64,000 bases of DNA, taken from Rubrolithibacter sp043763625 (GTDB lineage: Bacteria; Bacteroidota; Bacteroidia; Sphingobacteriales; Sphingobacteriaceae). Every line of letters begins with the position of its first letter. The stretch's first letter is position 1. This document shows positions 24,682 through 34,662 of this stretch, piece by piece. The position numbers and the translations under genes were made by a program. The stretch covers positions 124,001 through 188,000 of the forward strand of contig JAYULL010000061.1 in the NCBI GenBank assembly GCA_043763625.1, in the 5' to 3' direction. The notes beneath the pieces were generated by a model. That model was not told where the DNA came from. It was given only the letters and a program-made list of their open reading frames with translations, and made no database searches.

Positions 24682-26970
24682 CTATTGAATTCTCTCCAAC
24701 TCCGGCATAGTGAAAGGCTTTTCTCTACCTTTATACTTTTTCCGAACTGCCGTTACATCTTCTTTAATAATTTTCTCTGCTTGGTTATTCCAAGAATTTC
24801 CGATGAAGTTTAGCAATTGAGCAATGGCCTCATCAGAAAATTCATCGCTTCCGCCAATTCCCGGCATATCGCCGGTAATCTCCGGCGCTTTATAAACTTT
24901 TCCGGCAACTTTTATCGGACCGGTTAACCCGAACAAAACAATTGGGATTAACCGATTTTTATCATCTTTTACCCATTCCGACTGATTTAAAGGCGGTGCA
25001 AGAGATTTAATCCCGTTGCCGTCGGCCCCGTGACAGGTTTGACAGGTCGATTTAAAAATAGCAGCTCCTTTCGGGAAATTCTTTTCAGCGGCCTTAGAAT
25101 TATTTGCTGCATTATTTATATCGGCAATTACTCCTGCTAAATTTCTATTGAAAACATAGGCAGTATCAGAATTGATCGAAACAAATTCCTTTTTAAATTG
25201 CCGCTCTTTACCCTTCAAATTAGCGATTACAGCATCGGCAACAAAGCGATTATTTCCGGTTTCTTCAGCTAAAGCGAGCAACAGGTCAACGGACACTTTT
25301 TTATCAAACTTTTCTAAAGTATGGCCTAAAAAGCCTATGTAAGGTAATGTCGCAGGATCCTTGAGCTGCAATTCTCGTTTCAGCATCGAAATTACCCGGG
25401 GAGAATTTTTGCAGGTTACTACAGAAGGAATTACACTCAAAGCCTGAACTCGAATATGCGCTTCATTTGTATTTAACAGAGATAGAACGTCGTTCAAATT
25501 TAATACGCCCAATCCTTCCAACGTCCATAAGGCATGACTAACAGTTACCGGATTCTTTGAGGCCTTAAGGTATCGCCGTAATGCCGGTACTGCCTCAAAC
25601 CGCTTTCCGGCAATTAACTCCTGTTGCGCCTTATCACGAATATAACCGTTAGGATGTTTAAGAAGCTTAACAAGTTTTGCCGGATTTTCGGGAATAACGG
25701 TTATAACCGGTTTTTTCCCTATCGGGACTGCCTTATAAATGCGCCCGTAGTTAAGCGGTTGGGTAAGATCTCTTTTCTTTATTTCATTTTTAAGATAACC
25801 GGTGAGATAAGTTTTATGCTGAATTATTCCGCGGTACATATCTACAACGTACAAAGCACCGTCGGGTCCGTTATATAAACTTACCGGCCGGAAACGTTCA
25901 TCTGTACTTGCGATAAATTCCTTTCCTTCATAGGCTTGCCTGCCCGTTACGGAAGTAACTTTATCTTCTAAAACATCTCTCTTTATTAAGTTAGCCGAAG
26001 GCTCCGGAACAAATGCGTTCATTTTAAACTTAGGGCCGAATAAATCTCCCCGGTAAATTAGAGGCGAGCCGGCTGCCGTAAAGTTTACTAGCTTTTTGTT
26101 TTTATCCAGCATCCCTTCTACATAACCGCGGTTAATGCCGGGAGTAGGGCGGATAGGATAAACCCGATTATCGGGAACAACAGCTTCGTTAAAACCGGAA
26201 ACATTTTTTTGATTCGAATTCCAAGCGCCAAAACCGGGACTGAAATAATCACCGATTACATTAGCCGAGTTATGATTGTAATACAACCGTCCGTAATCAT
26301 CTTGAGTAATTCCCCATTGCCCGCGAAAATGAGTTTGTTCCTTTATCCATTTATCACCTTTTTTGCGATAGCGCTTGTCGAATTTAGCACTGTAGATCCA
26401 ATTATCTAAAGCTTTTAAAAGCCCATTGGGGTTATGTTCTACATTTCCTTCAACAGTATATTTATCATCAACCAAAGTTCTTCTTCCGGGCTTATCGTTC
26501 TTGATTTCGTAAAACCAAAGGTTTGGCGTTTCTGCTACTAAAATTCCGTTTTCTAATAACCGGATTGATCGAGGTAAATGCAAAGAATCGAGAAAGACCT
26601 TCCGAGTATCAGCTGTCCCATCCCGGTTTTTATCTTCAAGAATAACTATTTTTCCGTTAGGTATATCTTCGCCTGTTCCCAAACTATCCGGCATATAGCC
26701 GGGCATTTCTACCACCCACATTCTTCCCTTGTTGTCAAAATCCATAAAGACGGGTGTGTTAACCAAGGGTTCGGCAGCAACAAGTTTAACTTCGAACCCT
26801 TTTTCCACCTCCATCTTTTTTATAGACTCTAAAGGTGTTAAAACCGGTGATGAGTCTAAAGAAATTGTATCCTTGGACTCCGAATTTTCCCTATGGGAGA
26901 AGCCGGCGACCGAGAAATTGCGTGTTTGAAAAAAGAATAAAATCGAAATTATAAAAATTATCTCCCGCAC
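24682..26970 (-). CDS. PVC-type haem-binding dehydrogenase/cytochrome c protein
   Basis: A 762-residue periplasmic protein starting at GTG 26970, with a signal segment. Residues about 50-420 form the beta-propeller of PVC-type proteins (FEVKLVAAEPLVNTPVFMDFD, MWVVEMPGYMPDS, NRDGTADTRKVF). HEAT-like helices follow (about 430-600), then a C-terminal cytochrome c domain with haem motif CQTCHGADGNG (about 645) and a distal Met (GDMPGIGG). Such proteins are thought to oxidise sugars or alcohols and pass electrons through haem c. It is the last gene of the uronate operon, 14 bases after the DUF1080 gene. Confidence 0.88.
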   Translation of the reverse strand: MREIIFIISILFFFQTRNFSVAGFSHRENSESKDTISLDSSPVLTPLESIKKMEVEKGFEVKLVAAEPLVNTPVFMDFDNKGRMWVVEMPGYMPDSLGTGEDIPNGKIVILEDKNRDGTADTRKVFLDSLHLPRSIRLLENGILVAETPNLWFYEIKNDKPGRRTLVDDKYTVEGNVEHNPNGLLKALDNWIYSAKFDKRYRKKGDKWIKEQTHFRGQWGITQDDYGRLYYNHNSANVIGDYFSPGFGAWNSNQKNVSGFNEAVVPDNRVYPIRPTPGINRGYVEGMLDKNKKLVNFTAAGSPLIYRGDLFGPKFKMNAFVPEPSANLIKRDVLEDKVTSVTGRQAYEGKEFIASTDERFRPVSLYNGPDGALYVVDMYRGIIQHKTYLTGYLKNEIKKRDLTQPLNYGRIYKAVPIGKKPVITVIPENPAKLVKLLKHPNGYIRDKAQQELIAGKRFEAVPALRRYLKASKNPVTVSHALWTLEGLGVLNLNDVLSLLNTNEAHIRVQALSVIPSVVTCKNSPRVISMLKRELQLKDPATLPYIGFLGHTLEKFDKKVSVDLLLALAEETGNNRFVADAVIANLKGKERQFKKEFVSINSDTAYVFNRNLAGVIADINNAANNSKAAEKNFPKGAAIFKSTCQTCHGADGNGIKSLAPPLNQSEWVKDDKNRLIPIVLFGLTGPIKVAGKVYKAPEITGDMPGIGGSDEFSDEAIAQLLNFIGNSWNNQAEKIIKEDVTAVRKKYKGREKPFTMPELERIQ

Positions 26971-26983
26971 TTTTCCCGATAAC

Positions 26984-28378
26984 TTATTTCAGTTCTTTAA
27001 TTTTTATACTTCTATAACTAACTGCGTTCCCGTGGTCTTGCAGCAAAATATACCCCTCGGGCGCTTCTCCGAAGTTCTTCCAATCCTTATACTTACTGAT
27101 TGCAACTAGATCGCGAAACTCTTTAGAACCTCGTACATACTCAACTACCTTAATCCCGTTAAGGTAATGCTCCACGCGATTATCGGGATAAACAACAACT
27201 CTACCTGTATTCCATTCACCGAGCGGGCGCACAAAACGATCCTGCCTTTTTGCAGTAATCAGATCGTATAAAGATGATAAGGTACGATTGCCGTCTCTTC
27301 CCATTTTTGCATCCGGATGCAGCTTATCATCTAAAACCTGGTATTCAAGCCCGATTGCCGATCCTTGATTGTTCTCGCTCAGCGTTACAAAATATTTTAC
27401 TCCGCTATTAGCACCGGGAGTAAGTCTAAACTGAAAGGACAAATCAAAAGCAGTGTATTTTTTCTCGCTGACGATGTCCCCGCCATTTGCGGATTCTTTT
27501 CCTTCTGATGCAATTACAGATAAGGTTCCGTCTTTAATTTCCCATCCGCCTGTCGGGAAGCTTTTTTTGTAAGCGCCTAGCCACCCTTTCGAGCTTTTGC
27601 CGTCGAACAACAGTTGCCAGCCGCTTTTCTTTTCATAGTCTGATAATGTATTCGGATCAGTATTTACCACGTAAACATCCGAAGGAAAAGATTCAGGTTT
27701 TAAACCAGTTGTTTTTATTATGATATTTTTAAAATATACGTGCTTATTCGCCTGCTCTTGCTTGTCGATACCGTGAACCTGCAGGCCGATAAATCCTTTT
27801 TGATCAATGGTATCCACTACATAAGCAGCCGGAATATTGTTTATCCAAGTCTTCATTTCGTTGCCTATACATTCGATTTTTATATGATTGTATTTGCCAA
27901 CCTTAAATGCATCCTGAGCCTTGGCATTTAGCGAAAGCGGATAGAGCCAGTCTCTTCTTCCTTCGTCATAAATACCTCCGGCCCATTTTCTTTCTGAAGG
28001 ATCAATTTCTAGCTGCCTGCCATAAACTTTTCCGTTTCCGTTGTGTCCTTTCGGATCAAAGTGGCTTCTGGTTTGAATCCCTGAATTACTTACCGAACTT
28101 TCTATTTTAACGTCTAATTCAAGAACAAAATCGCCATATTCTTTTTCGGTAACCAAAAACGTATTGCCGGAATTCAATACCGTTGTACCTACTATTGCAC
28201 CGTTTTCTACTTTGTAATCGGCTTTTCCGGCAAGTTTTTTCCAACCGGTTAAGGTTTTCCCGTCAAACAATTTACCGGAACCCGAGGGTTTAGTTTGTGC
28301 GACTGCAGAAAAAGACCCTGCTGAAGCAGCCAAAATTCCGGCAGCGATCAAACTCATATTTATGTTCTTCATATTCAT
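26984..28378 (-). CDS. double DUF1080 (3-keto-disaccharide hydrolase-type) secreted protein
   Basis: A 464-residue exported protein; the ATG at 28378 is used because the longer frame begins with TTG. The signal peptide ends near VAQ. Two DUF1080 concanavalin-like domains follow in tandem: LFDGKTLTGWKKLAG with DGAIVG (about 35-230), and LLFDGKSSKGWLGAY with WEIKDGTLSV (about 255-464). Related proteins cleave 3-keto-glycosides made by periplasmic oxidoreductases. It is encoded between the uronate transporter and a PVC-type cytochrome, consistent with oxidation followed by hydrolysis of a uronate-containing glycan in the periplasm. Confidence 0.88.
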   Translation of the reverse strand: MNMKNINMSLIAAGILAASAGSFSAVAQTKPSGSGKLFDGKTLTGWKKLAGKADYKVENGAIVGTTVLNSGNTFLVTEKEYGDFVLELDVKIESSVSNSGIQTRSHFDPKGHNGNGKVYGRQLEIDPSERKWAGGIYDEGRRDWLYPLSLNAKAQDAFKVGKYNHIKIECIGNEMKTWINNIPAAYVVDTIDQKGFIGLQVHGIDKQEQANKHVYFKNIIIKTTGLKPESFPSDVYVVNTDPNTLSDYEKKSGWQLLFDGKSSKGWLGAYKKSFPTGGWEIKDGTLSVIASEGKESANGGDIVSEKKYTAFDLSFQFRLTPGANSGVKYFVTLSENNQGSAIGLEYQVLDDKLHPDAKMGRDGNRTLSSLYDLITAKRQDRFVRPLGEWNTGRVVVYPDNRVEHYLNGIKVVEYVRGSKEFRDLVAISKYKDWKNFGEAPEGYILLQDHGNAVSYRSIKIKELK

Positions 28379-28382
28379 TATT

Positions 28383-29666
28383 TTAGATTTCAACTTGTTT
28401 CATTTTAGGAGTAAGAAGGTGCATAATGAACCAAGCCAGCAAATACGCACATCCTGAAATAGTAAAGAGAATATTATAACCGGGAGTCATGTTTCCCAAT
28501 GCTTTGTAATGATCCAGTAACCAGCCGATAAACAAAGGAAAAAGTGTTGCTCCAAACGAGCCTGCCATCCCCCCAAGCCCTACTACCGAACTTACAGCTT
28601 TCTTTGGAAACATATCACTTACAGTAGTAAAAATATTGGCGCTCCAAGCTTGGTGCGCTCCCGCGGCAAGGCTGATCAGCCCTACGGCAACCCAAATGTT
28701 TTCAGCATATCTTGCCAGCATTATAGGCGTAACACATAAAGCGATTATCAACATCGCTGTTTTGCGGGCTTTAAAAACAGGCCATCCTTTTTTAATAAAA
28801 TAAGACGAAAGATAACCTCCGCCGATACTTCCAACAGTTGTTGCGGTATAAACAATAATTAACGGAATACTAGGTTTCTTTAAATCTATATTGAATGTTG
28901 TACTAAAATACGAAGGCAACCAAAATAAAAAGAAATACCAGATAGGATCTGAGAGAAACTTACCTAAAATAAACGCCCATGTTTGTTTGAGTTTAAGTAA
29001 GACTCCCCAAGAGACCGGTGCATTAACAATCTCAACTTTATCTCCGTCGCTGTGGATATAGTTATACTCTTCTTCAGACAACCTCTTCTGCCTCGAGGGA
29101 ACCTCGTAATATATCCACCAAAAAATTAACCAAAAAAAACCAATCGCACCGGTAATAATAAAGGAGGCTTGCCAACCGAAGGCAGCAAGAATCAGGGGAA
29201 CAATAATCGGGGCAACAACGGGCCCTACGTTAGCCCCCGAATTAAAAAGCCCGGTTGCAAAAGCACGTTCTTTTTTAGGGAACCATTCGGCCACCGCCTT
29301 AATTGCTGCCGGAAAGTTGCCGGCTTCACTTATACCCAACAAGCCTCTGGCTCCTGCAAATCCCAAGGTTCCTTTAGCGAAAGCGTGTATCATTGCAGCG
29401 AAACTCCATAAAATAACGGAGATCGAATACCCTACCTTTGTTCCTATCCTATCAATAATTTTCCCGAAAAGAAGTAAGCCGACAGCGTATGATAAATTAA
29501 AGGCCATCACAATGTGCGCATAGTCGCTCTCCGTCCAACTAAAGTCTTTTTCTAATATCGGCTTTAATAAACCAAGAATTTGGCGATCGAGATAATTAAT
29601 GGTAGTAGCGGCAAATAACAGCACACAAACAATCCAGCGATAATTACCGGCTTTAGGTTTATTCAT
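28383..29666 (-). CDS. MFS transporter, hexuronate (ExuT/anion:cation symporter) type
   Basis: A 427-residue, 12-helix MFS permease. INYLDRQILGLLKP after helix 1, the loop LFGKIIDRIGTKVGYS and the helix-4 segment LGISEAGNFPAAIKAVAEWFPKKERA are hallmarks of the ExuT/ACS branch that imports hexuronates with protons. It overlaps uxaC by 4 bases (ATGA), so translation is coupled. It supplies the substrate for UxaC and UxuA encoded just upstream. Confidence 0.9.
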   Translation of the reverse strand: MNKPKAGNYRWIVCVLLFAATTINYLDRQILGLLKPILEKDFSWTESDYAHIVMAFNLSYAVGLLLFGKIIDRIGTKVGYSISVILWSFAAMIHAFAKGTLGFAGARGLLGISEAGNFPAAIKAVAEWFPKKERAFATGLFNSGANVGPVVAPIIVPLILAAFGWQASFIITGAIGFFWLIFWWIYYEVPSRQKRLSEEEYNYIHSDGDKVEIVNAPVSWGVLLKLKQTWAFILGKFLSDPIWYFFLFWLPSYFSTTFNIDLKKPSIPLIIVYTATTVGSIGGGYLSSYFIKKGWPVFKARKTAMLIIALCVTPIMLARYAENIWVAVGLISLAAGAHQAWSANIFTTVSDMFPKKAVSSVVGLGGMAGSFGATLFPLFIGWLLDHYKALGNMTPGYNILFTISGCAYLLAWFIMHLLTPKMKQVEI

Positions 29667-31078
29667 GTTAATCGGGTTATATTAAAGTAGGTTTTGGCAT
29701 TATAATAACAAATGTCTTGAATCATTTTCCCTATCCAATCTATATCTGCCGGTATTAATCCTTTTTCGATGTCTTCAGCAAAAATATTACAAAGCAAACG
29801 CCTGAAGTACTCATGCCTCGAATAGGATAAAAAGCTTCTGGAATCGGTAAGCATGCCGATAAAGCAACTTATGAGACCCAAATTAGAAAGTGTATTTATT
29901 TGTTCTTTCATTCCGTCGAGCTGATCCAAGAACCACCAAGCCGAGCCGAATTGAATTTTTCCTTTTATACCTTCTCCTTGAAAATTGCCGGTCATAGAGG
30001 CAAAAACTGCATTGTATGCCGGGTTAAGGTTGTAAATTATTGTTTTAGGAAGTGTGTCTTCTTTATCAAGATGATTAAAGAACGCTGCCATGGATGCTGC
30101 TTGAACCTCGTCGCTTATGGAATCGAATCCGGTATCGGCGCCAATCAAATTCTGCATTCGGGAGTTGTTACTTCTTTGTGCACCTAAGTGGAATTGCTGT
30201 ACCCAACCCTTTTGCCGGTACATTTTACATAACTCAAGCAACACAAAGGCGCTAAAGCTTTCTTTTATTCCGGCAGCTCCGGCATCACCGCCGGCAAGAA
30301 CTTTTTTGAATCCCGCTTCTATTTGCGAATAATTGAAGCTAGGATAAGGAATAGAACTCAGCCCATGATCAGAAATGCGACAACCGGCTTCATTAAAATA
30401 CTCTACCCTGTTTTTTAGAGCGTCTAAAAGGGAACTTAAATCTGTGATTTCAATTTTAGCAACTTCAGCCAGCGACTGCACGTACCGTCTATATTGGTCC
30501 CCTCCCGAAATATTTAAAACCCTATCGGGACGAAATGAAGGCCATACTTTTACTTCAAATCGCGATGTGGCGATTTGTTTGTGATGTACGAGAGTATCGG
30601 CGGGATCGTCCGTAGTACCCACCATTTCTACCTTAAAGTGAGTAAGCAAAGCTTGAGGAGTAAAACCCGGCTCCTTCAGTAACTCATTGCAGCTGTCATA
30701 AATATTCTTTCCGGTTTTTTCCGACAGTAACTCCCTAATTCCAAACGGATCTTTAAGTTCCATATGGGTCCAGTGATACAAAGGATTACGAATGGTGTAC
30801 GGCACAGCCTCGGCCCATTTCAAAAACTTCTCCTCGTCGGAAGCATTGCCGGTAATGTATTTTTCTTCTACTCCTAATGTTCTTAACGCTCTCCATTTAT
30901 AGTGATCGCCACCGAGCCATAAGTCTGTTATATTTTTAAAATTCTTGTTTTGAGCAATAGCTGCGGGAGGTAAATGATTATGGTAGTCAATTATCGGAAG
31001 GTCTTTTGCAAAATCGTGATAAAGTCGTTTTGCAGTCCCGGATTGTAGCAGGAAATCTTCTGTTAGAAAATTAGTCAT
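29663..31078 (-). CDS. uxaC: glucuronate isomerase
   Basis: A 471-residue cytoplasmic enzyme converting D-glucuronate to D-fructuronate (and galacturonate to tagaturonate). Family motifs are IIDYHNHLPP near residue 30 (metal-type His pair), GTTDDPADTL (about 155), FRPDRVLNI and, near the C-terminus, LTDSRSFLSYSRHEYFRR. The length is standard. It overlaps the upstream uxuA by 8 bases and the downstream transporter by 4. With uxuA it covers the first and third steps of the Ashwell uronate pathway; fructuronate reductase (uxuB) is not in this window. Confidence 0.96.
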   Translation of the reverse strand: MTNFLTEDFLLQSGTAKRLYHDFAKDLPIIDYHNHLPPAAIAQNKNFKNITDLWLGGDHYKWRALRTLGVEEKYITGNASDEEKFLKWAEAVPYTIRNPLYHWTHMELKDPFGIRELLSEKTGKNIYDSCNELLKEPGFTPQALLTHFKVEMVGTTDDPADTLVHHKQIATSRFEVKVWPSFRPDRVLNISGGDQYRRYVQSLAEVAKIEITDLSSLLDALKNRVEYFNEAGCRISDHGLSSIPYPSFNYSQIEAGFKKVLAGGDAGAAGIKESFSAFVLLELCKMYRQKGWVQQFHLGAQRSNNSRMQNLIGADTGFDSISDEVQAASMAAFFNHLDKEDTLPKTIIYNLNPAYNAVFASMTGNFQGEGIKGKIQFGSAWWFLDQLDGMKEQINTLSNLGLISCFIGMLTDSRSFLSYSRHEYFRRLLCNIFAEDIEKGLIPADIDWIGKMIQDICYYNAKTYFNITRLT

Positions 31079-32240
31079 GAAATAAGGATCTGTGTATTCC
31101 CAATTCCAACCCTCTTAATTCTGCCAAACCACGCAGGCGACCGATTGCCGAGTAACCGGGATTGGTCACCTTATTTAAATCATCAAGCATTTGATGCCCG
31201 TGGTCAGGTCGAAAAGGAATCGGTTCTTCCCTTTCGCGGTTTATTGTCACTAATTCTTTCATTACGCCATACATATCAACATCGCCGTCTAAATGATCAG
31301 TCTCGTAAAAGCTTCCTCGTTCATCTTTTTTCACATTCCGCAAGTGGGCGAAATATATCCGGTCTCCTATCGCTTTTATAATTTCAACAGAGTTATTAAA
31401 TTTTCCTGCGCCCAAAGATCCGGTACAAAAGCAAATACCGTTTGATTTTGCCGGAACTGCCTGTGCTAAATACTCCAAATCTGCCCTCGTACTTACCACT
31501 CTGGGTAAACCTAAAATCGGATAAGGCGGATCGTCCGGATGAATGGTAAGTTTAATTCCTTCCTCTTCGCAAATCGGAGTAATTTCTTCTAAAAAACGAA
31601 CCAGATTTTTACGCAAGCCTTCTTCCCCGATTTGTTTGTAATGTTGGATACTTTGCAGAAGTTGTTCAACAGTTATGTTTCCCTCTTGCGGTATTCCCAT
31701 CAAAATATTTTTACTGAGATCCTCCAACTCCCGGGCGGAATACGTCGCAAATCGATTTTCGGCAAGTGCTATAATATCTTCGGAATAATCTTTCGCAGCA
31801 CCTTCGCGTTTTAGAATATTTACATCGAAAACAGCAAGATCTATCCAATCAAACATCAAAGCTTTAGATCCGTCGGCAACGATATAATCCAGCTTTGTAC
31901 GGGTCCAATCAAGTACCGGCATAAAATTATAACAGATTATTTTTATACCGCAAGCTGCAAGGTTCTTTAGGGTAGTTTTATAATTAGACAAGTATTTGTG
32001 TGCATCAGCCGTTCCTGTTTTAATTGCTTCGTGCACCGGAACACTTTCCACTACAACCCAGTTCAATCCTTCGCTTTCTATGATGCCTTTTCTTTTTTCA
32101 ATTTCTTCTACGGGCCAAACTTCCCCGTGAGGAATATGATGAAGTGCTGTAACAATACCGCTTGCCCCGGCTTGTTTAACGTCTTGCAAAGAAACCGGAT
32201 CCGTGGGTCCGTACCATCGCCAACTTTGTAATAGCATCAT
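31071..32240 (-). CDS. uxuA: mannonate dehydratase
   Basis: A 389-residue cytoplasmic enzyme that dehydrates D-mannonate to 2-keto-3-deoxygluconate. It begins LLQSWRWYGPTDPVSL and has the usual GIVTALHHIPHGEVW, CYNFMPVLDWTRT, LTIHPDDPP and PFRPDHGHQM motifs; the Cys/His/Asp metal ligands lie within these. It is the first gene of the operon uxuA-uxaC-MFS-DUF1080-PVC cytochrome. The region upstream holds only a regulator-like remnant, so control may now be relaxed. Confidence 0.96.
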   Translation of the reverse strand: MMLLQSWRWYGPTDPVSLQDVKQAGASGIVTALHHIPHGEVWPVEEIEKRKGIIESEGLNWVVVESVPVHEAIKTGTADAHKYLSNYKTTLKNLAACGIKIICYNFMPVLDWTRTKLDYIVADGSKALMFDWIDLAVFDVNILKREGAAKDYSEDIIALAENRFATYSARELEDLSKNILMGIPQEGNITVEQLLQSIQHYKQIGEEGLRKNLVRFLEEITPICEEEGIKLTIHPDDPPYPILGLPRVVSTRADLEYLAQAVPAKSNGICFCTGSLGAGKFNNSVEIIKAIGDRIYFAHLRNVKKDERGSFYETDHLDGDVDMYGVMKELVTINREREEPIPFRPDHGHQMLDDLNKVTNPGYSAIGRLRGLAELRGLELGIHRSLFHD

Positions 32241-32364
32241 TTTAATTCTTCTGAAAACGTTTGCAGACTTTGATAAATACTTATCCGGTTAACACTTAGA
32301 TTAAAAAAAGACTTGGTTTATGGCTGTGAATTTATTAAATGATTTTAAAACCCGGTAAATAAAA

Positions 32365-32512
32365 TTACACTTTTAAAGTCGAGCTTCTCACTGTCAAATC
32401 AATAAGAGTTGTAACCGAAATGAAATTCTTACCCGATTTTATCTTTAGCTTTATAATACCCATCGTCAGTCCGGCAGCTTACCGCCCTACCTTGAGCAGT
32501 TCCTCGAATTAA
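32365..32512 (-). pseudogene. possible C-terminal remnant of a LacI-type regulator
   Basis: On the minus strand a short frame reads FEELLKVGR, stop, then GLTMGIIKLKIKSGKNF and VTTLIDLTVRSST before its stop at 32365. The ending resembles the last strand of LacI/PurR sensor domains (a LIVRxST tail). It lies upstream of uxuA, where uronate regulators are usually encoded. No DNA-binding domain is readable, and bases 32513-32746 hold no convincing gene. Assignment is tentative. Confidence 0.35.
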
Positions 32513-32746
32513 AAAACTTGCTAATCAGTGCTGTCGGTGAATATTGGCTTTGGCAGGCGGAGTATATCAATGAAAGCGGCACAACTATAAGCAGGATCTA
32601 TACTGAAATTTTTGAAGTGAGTGATTACAACAGGACCGGTTGGCCTTCTATAATCTCCTTTCTTAAACCGCGGATTATCGCAGTAGACGCTTTTTGGAAT
32701 GATGTTAAACCCGTGTTTATTTCTCTCAGGTAAAATACTTAAGGGA

Positions 32747-33732
32747 CTATTTTTCTTTTATATATAAATATCGGAAAGAGGCAGAATCAATAGTCATAAC
32801 CTGACTTTCCGACCCACTATCTCTAAAGGCTGCCTTAACAATTGCCGTTTTTCGCGGAGTCACTTTTCCTCCCGAAGAGTGAGTATGAAAAACGTAATAT
32901 AGGTCTCCCTTTATGTTCTTAGTGAAATCGCCGTGTCCCGGTCCGTTTATGTTGACGTTTTTTCGATTTAAAATCGGGTTTCCCGAAAACTTTTTCCATG
33001 GGCCTAAAGGATTATCTGAAACTGCATAACCTACCGCATAATCTATATTTCTGAAATCGTTGGCTGAATAAAAAAGGTAGTAAAGCTTTTTGTACTTTAA
33101 AACAGTGGGGCCTTCCGTTACCGGCCACTCTGATTTGCCGTATTTTCCCACCCTAACTCACCCGAGATACATTCTATTTCCGTGCCCGGGATTACATCCG
33201 ATAAATCGTCTTTTAATTTAGAAACATAAATTCGGTTGCCATTATTTAACTCTACATGATATAAATATTTGCTGCCGTCATCATCTATAAAAACATAAGG
33301 ATCAATTTGCTTGTGTTTTCCGGAGACTTTAGTAATAACAGTTTGCTTAAACGGGCCTAAGGGACTTTTACTTTTTGCTATCGCGATATTTTCATCGGCC
33401 GTATAAGCCATGTAATACATTTTCTTGTATTTAAAAATCTGAGGCGCCCAAAAACCTCCTGTGCCGTAAGAGTTGCCTTTTGTTAATGCCAAACCATCTT
33501 TAGTCTTTCCGGGTATTTTCCAGTCTGTAAGGTTTTTTGAAGTATAAACCGGAAATCCTGAAGCTGACCCGGTTCCGTATAAATAGTACTCCCCTTTATC
33601 GTAGAATATGGTCGGGTCGGCTAATTCTATAGTGTCCTTTTGCGAAACAATACCGGAACTCTGAGCATAACATTCTGATAAAGATCCAGTTAAAAGAAAT
33701 AGCATTACATTGATACTAAATGTATTCATCAT
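32747..33732 (-). pseudogene. glycoside hydrolase family 43 protein with one frameshift
   Basis: A secreted five-bladed-propeller glycosidase (arabinanase/xylosidase class) split in two frames. From ATG 33732: signal peptide (ending CYAQ), catalytic base in LADPTIFY, FWAPQIFKYK, and the pKa modulator Asp in IDPYVFIDDDG. After GELGWENTAN the frame shifts near 33128-33136 and continues with WPVTEGPTVLKYKKLYYLFYS, which has the acid Glu. All three catalytic residues survive, so one missing base (or two extra) is the only defect. Without it the product would be about 325 residues. Its stop is unrelated to the downstream uronate operon. Confidence 0.85.
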
Positions 33733-33745
33733 AAGTGCAAAAGCT

Positions 33746-34510
33746 TTAGCAATAGCTAATTAGTTTATATACGATATATCCAAACACTTCATGAATTAGC
33801 CGAGTCCATAACGACAACCCATCTGCCGAAGGAATGATAAGTGTATCCGGCGTAAATTTCCTGTCTCCCGTGTAATAATCTACAGGAAAAATGTCAGTTT
33901 TAACCCCTGCTTTATCAAAACAGCCTTTTGCTCTTCGCATATGAAAGGCAGAAGTTATCAATAAAAATTTTCCGCTTAACCGATTCTTTTGAATGGTTAC
34001 TTTAGTGAAAAAAGCGTTTTCTCTTGTATTGCGAGATTTGTCTTCTATAATCAGATCACTTGCATTCACTCCGCAATACAAAAATGCCCTCTTAAGATCG
34101 GCCGCTTCTGTAGCTACTCTTTTTGTTATTGATCCCGAACCTCCGGTTACCAATATTTTACTAATTTTCCCTGCTTTATATAGCTGAACGGCATGCAGTA
34201 AACGGTCTGCTCCTTTGTCGAAGAAAGTTCTGTCTTGATAGGCACTTTTTTGTTTAGTAACACCTGTTAATACAATTCCGGTTTCATAGTCGGAAAGCGC
34301 CGAAATATTAACAGGTTCCTTTTCCCATAGTGCCATTGCTTCTCTTGCAATAAATTCATTTCCAAAAAAGAAAAGCAAGATGATTCCCACACTTAAAAGT
34401 TTTTTTTGATGTTTTCCCTTTTTTAAGAAGAGGGCACCGAAAAACATAATAAATATCCATAGATACGGCATCAATATATATTGAAGTATTTTCGAGAGAA
34501 TAAAAAACAT
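33746..34510 (-). CDS. YdcF/ElyC-type envelope protein (DUF218)
   Basis: A 254-residue protein with two N-terminal membrane helices (about 5-25 and 35-52) and a DUF218 domain. Motifs are GIVLTG (about 82), the loop KILVTGGSGS, and ITSAFHMRRAKGCF. The E. coli relatives SanA and ElyC influence envelope permeability and peptidoglycan or lipid-carrier homeostasis. The exact reaction is unknown. It is 13 bases upstream of the GH43 start on the same strand, possibly co-transcribed. Confidence 0.85.
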   Translation of the reverse strand: MFFILSKILQYILMPYLWIFIMFFGALFLKKGKHQKKLLSVGIILLFFFGNEFIAREAMALWEKEPVNISALSDYETGIVLTGVTKQKSAYQDRTFFDKGADRLLHAVQLYKAGKISKILVTGGSGSITKRVATEAADLKRAFLYCGVNASDLIIEDKSRNTRENAFFTKVTIQKNRLSGKFLLITSAFHMRRAKGCFDKAGVKTDIFPVDYYTGDRKFTPDTLIIPSADGLSLWTRLIHEVFGYIVYKLISYC

Positions 34511-34662
34511 ATAAATAATTTAGGGAGCTAATTTTAAAAAAATTAAAACAAGGTGCATGTATAATTGCTATAATAAGTAAGACGCTGTAGCGTTTCTCTC
34601 AGAACTTCCGTAATAACCTAATTACCGCATTTTATTTTAACTAAAGACTAAACATGTAATTT

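Noticed and set aside
32518..32733. Plus-strand 71-codon frame upstream of GH43
   Set aside because: No family or signal; it lies in a decayed region, and the minus strand is at least as open. Kept only as a gap without a convincing gene.
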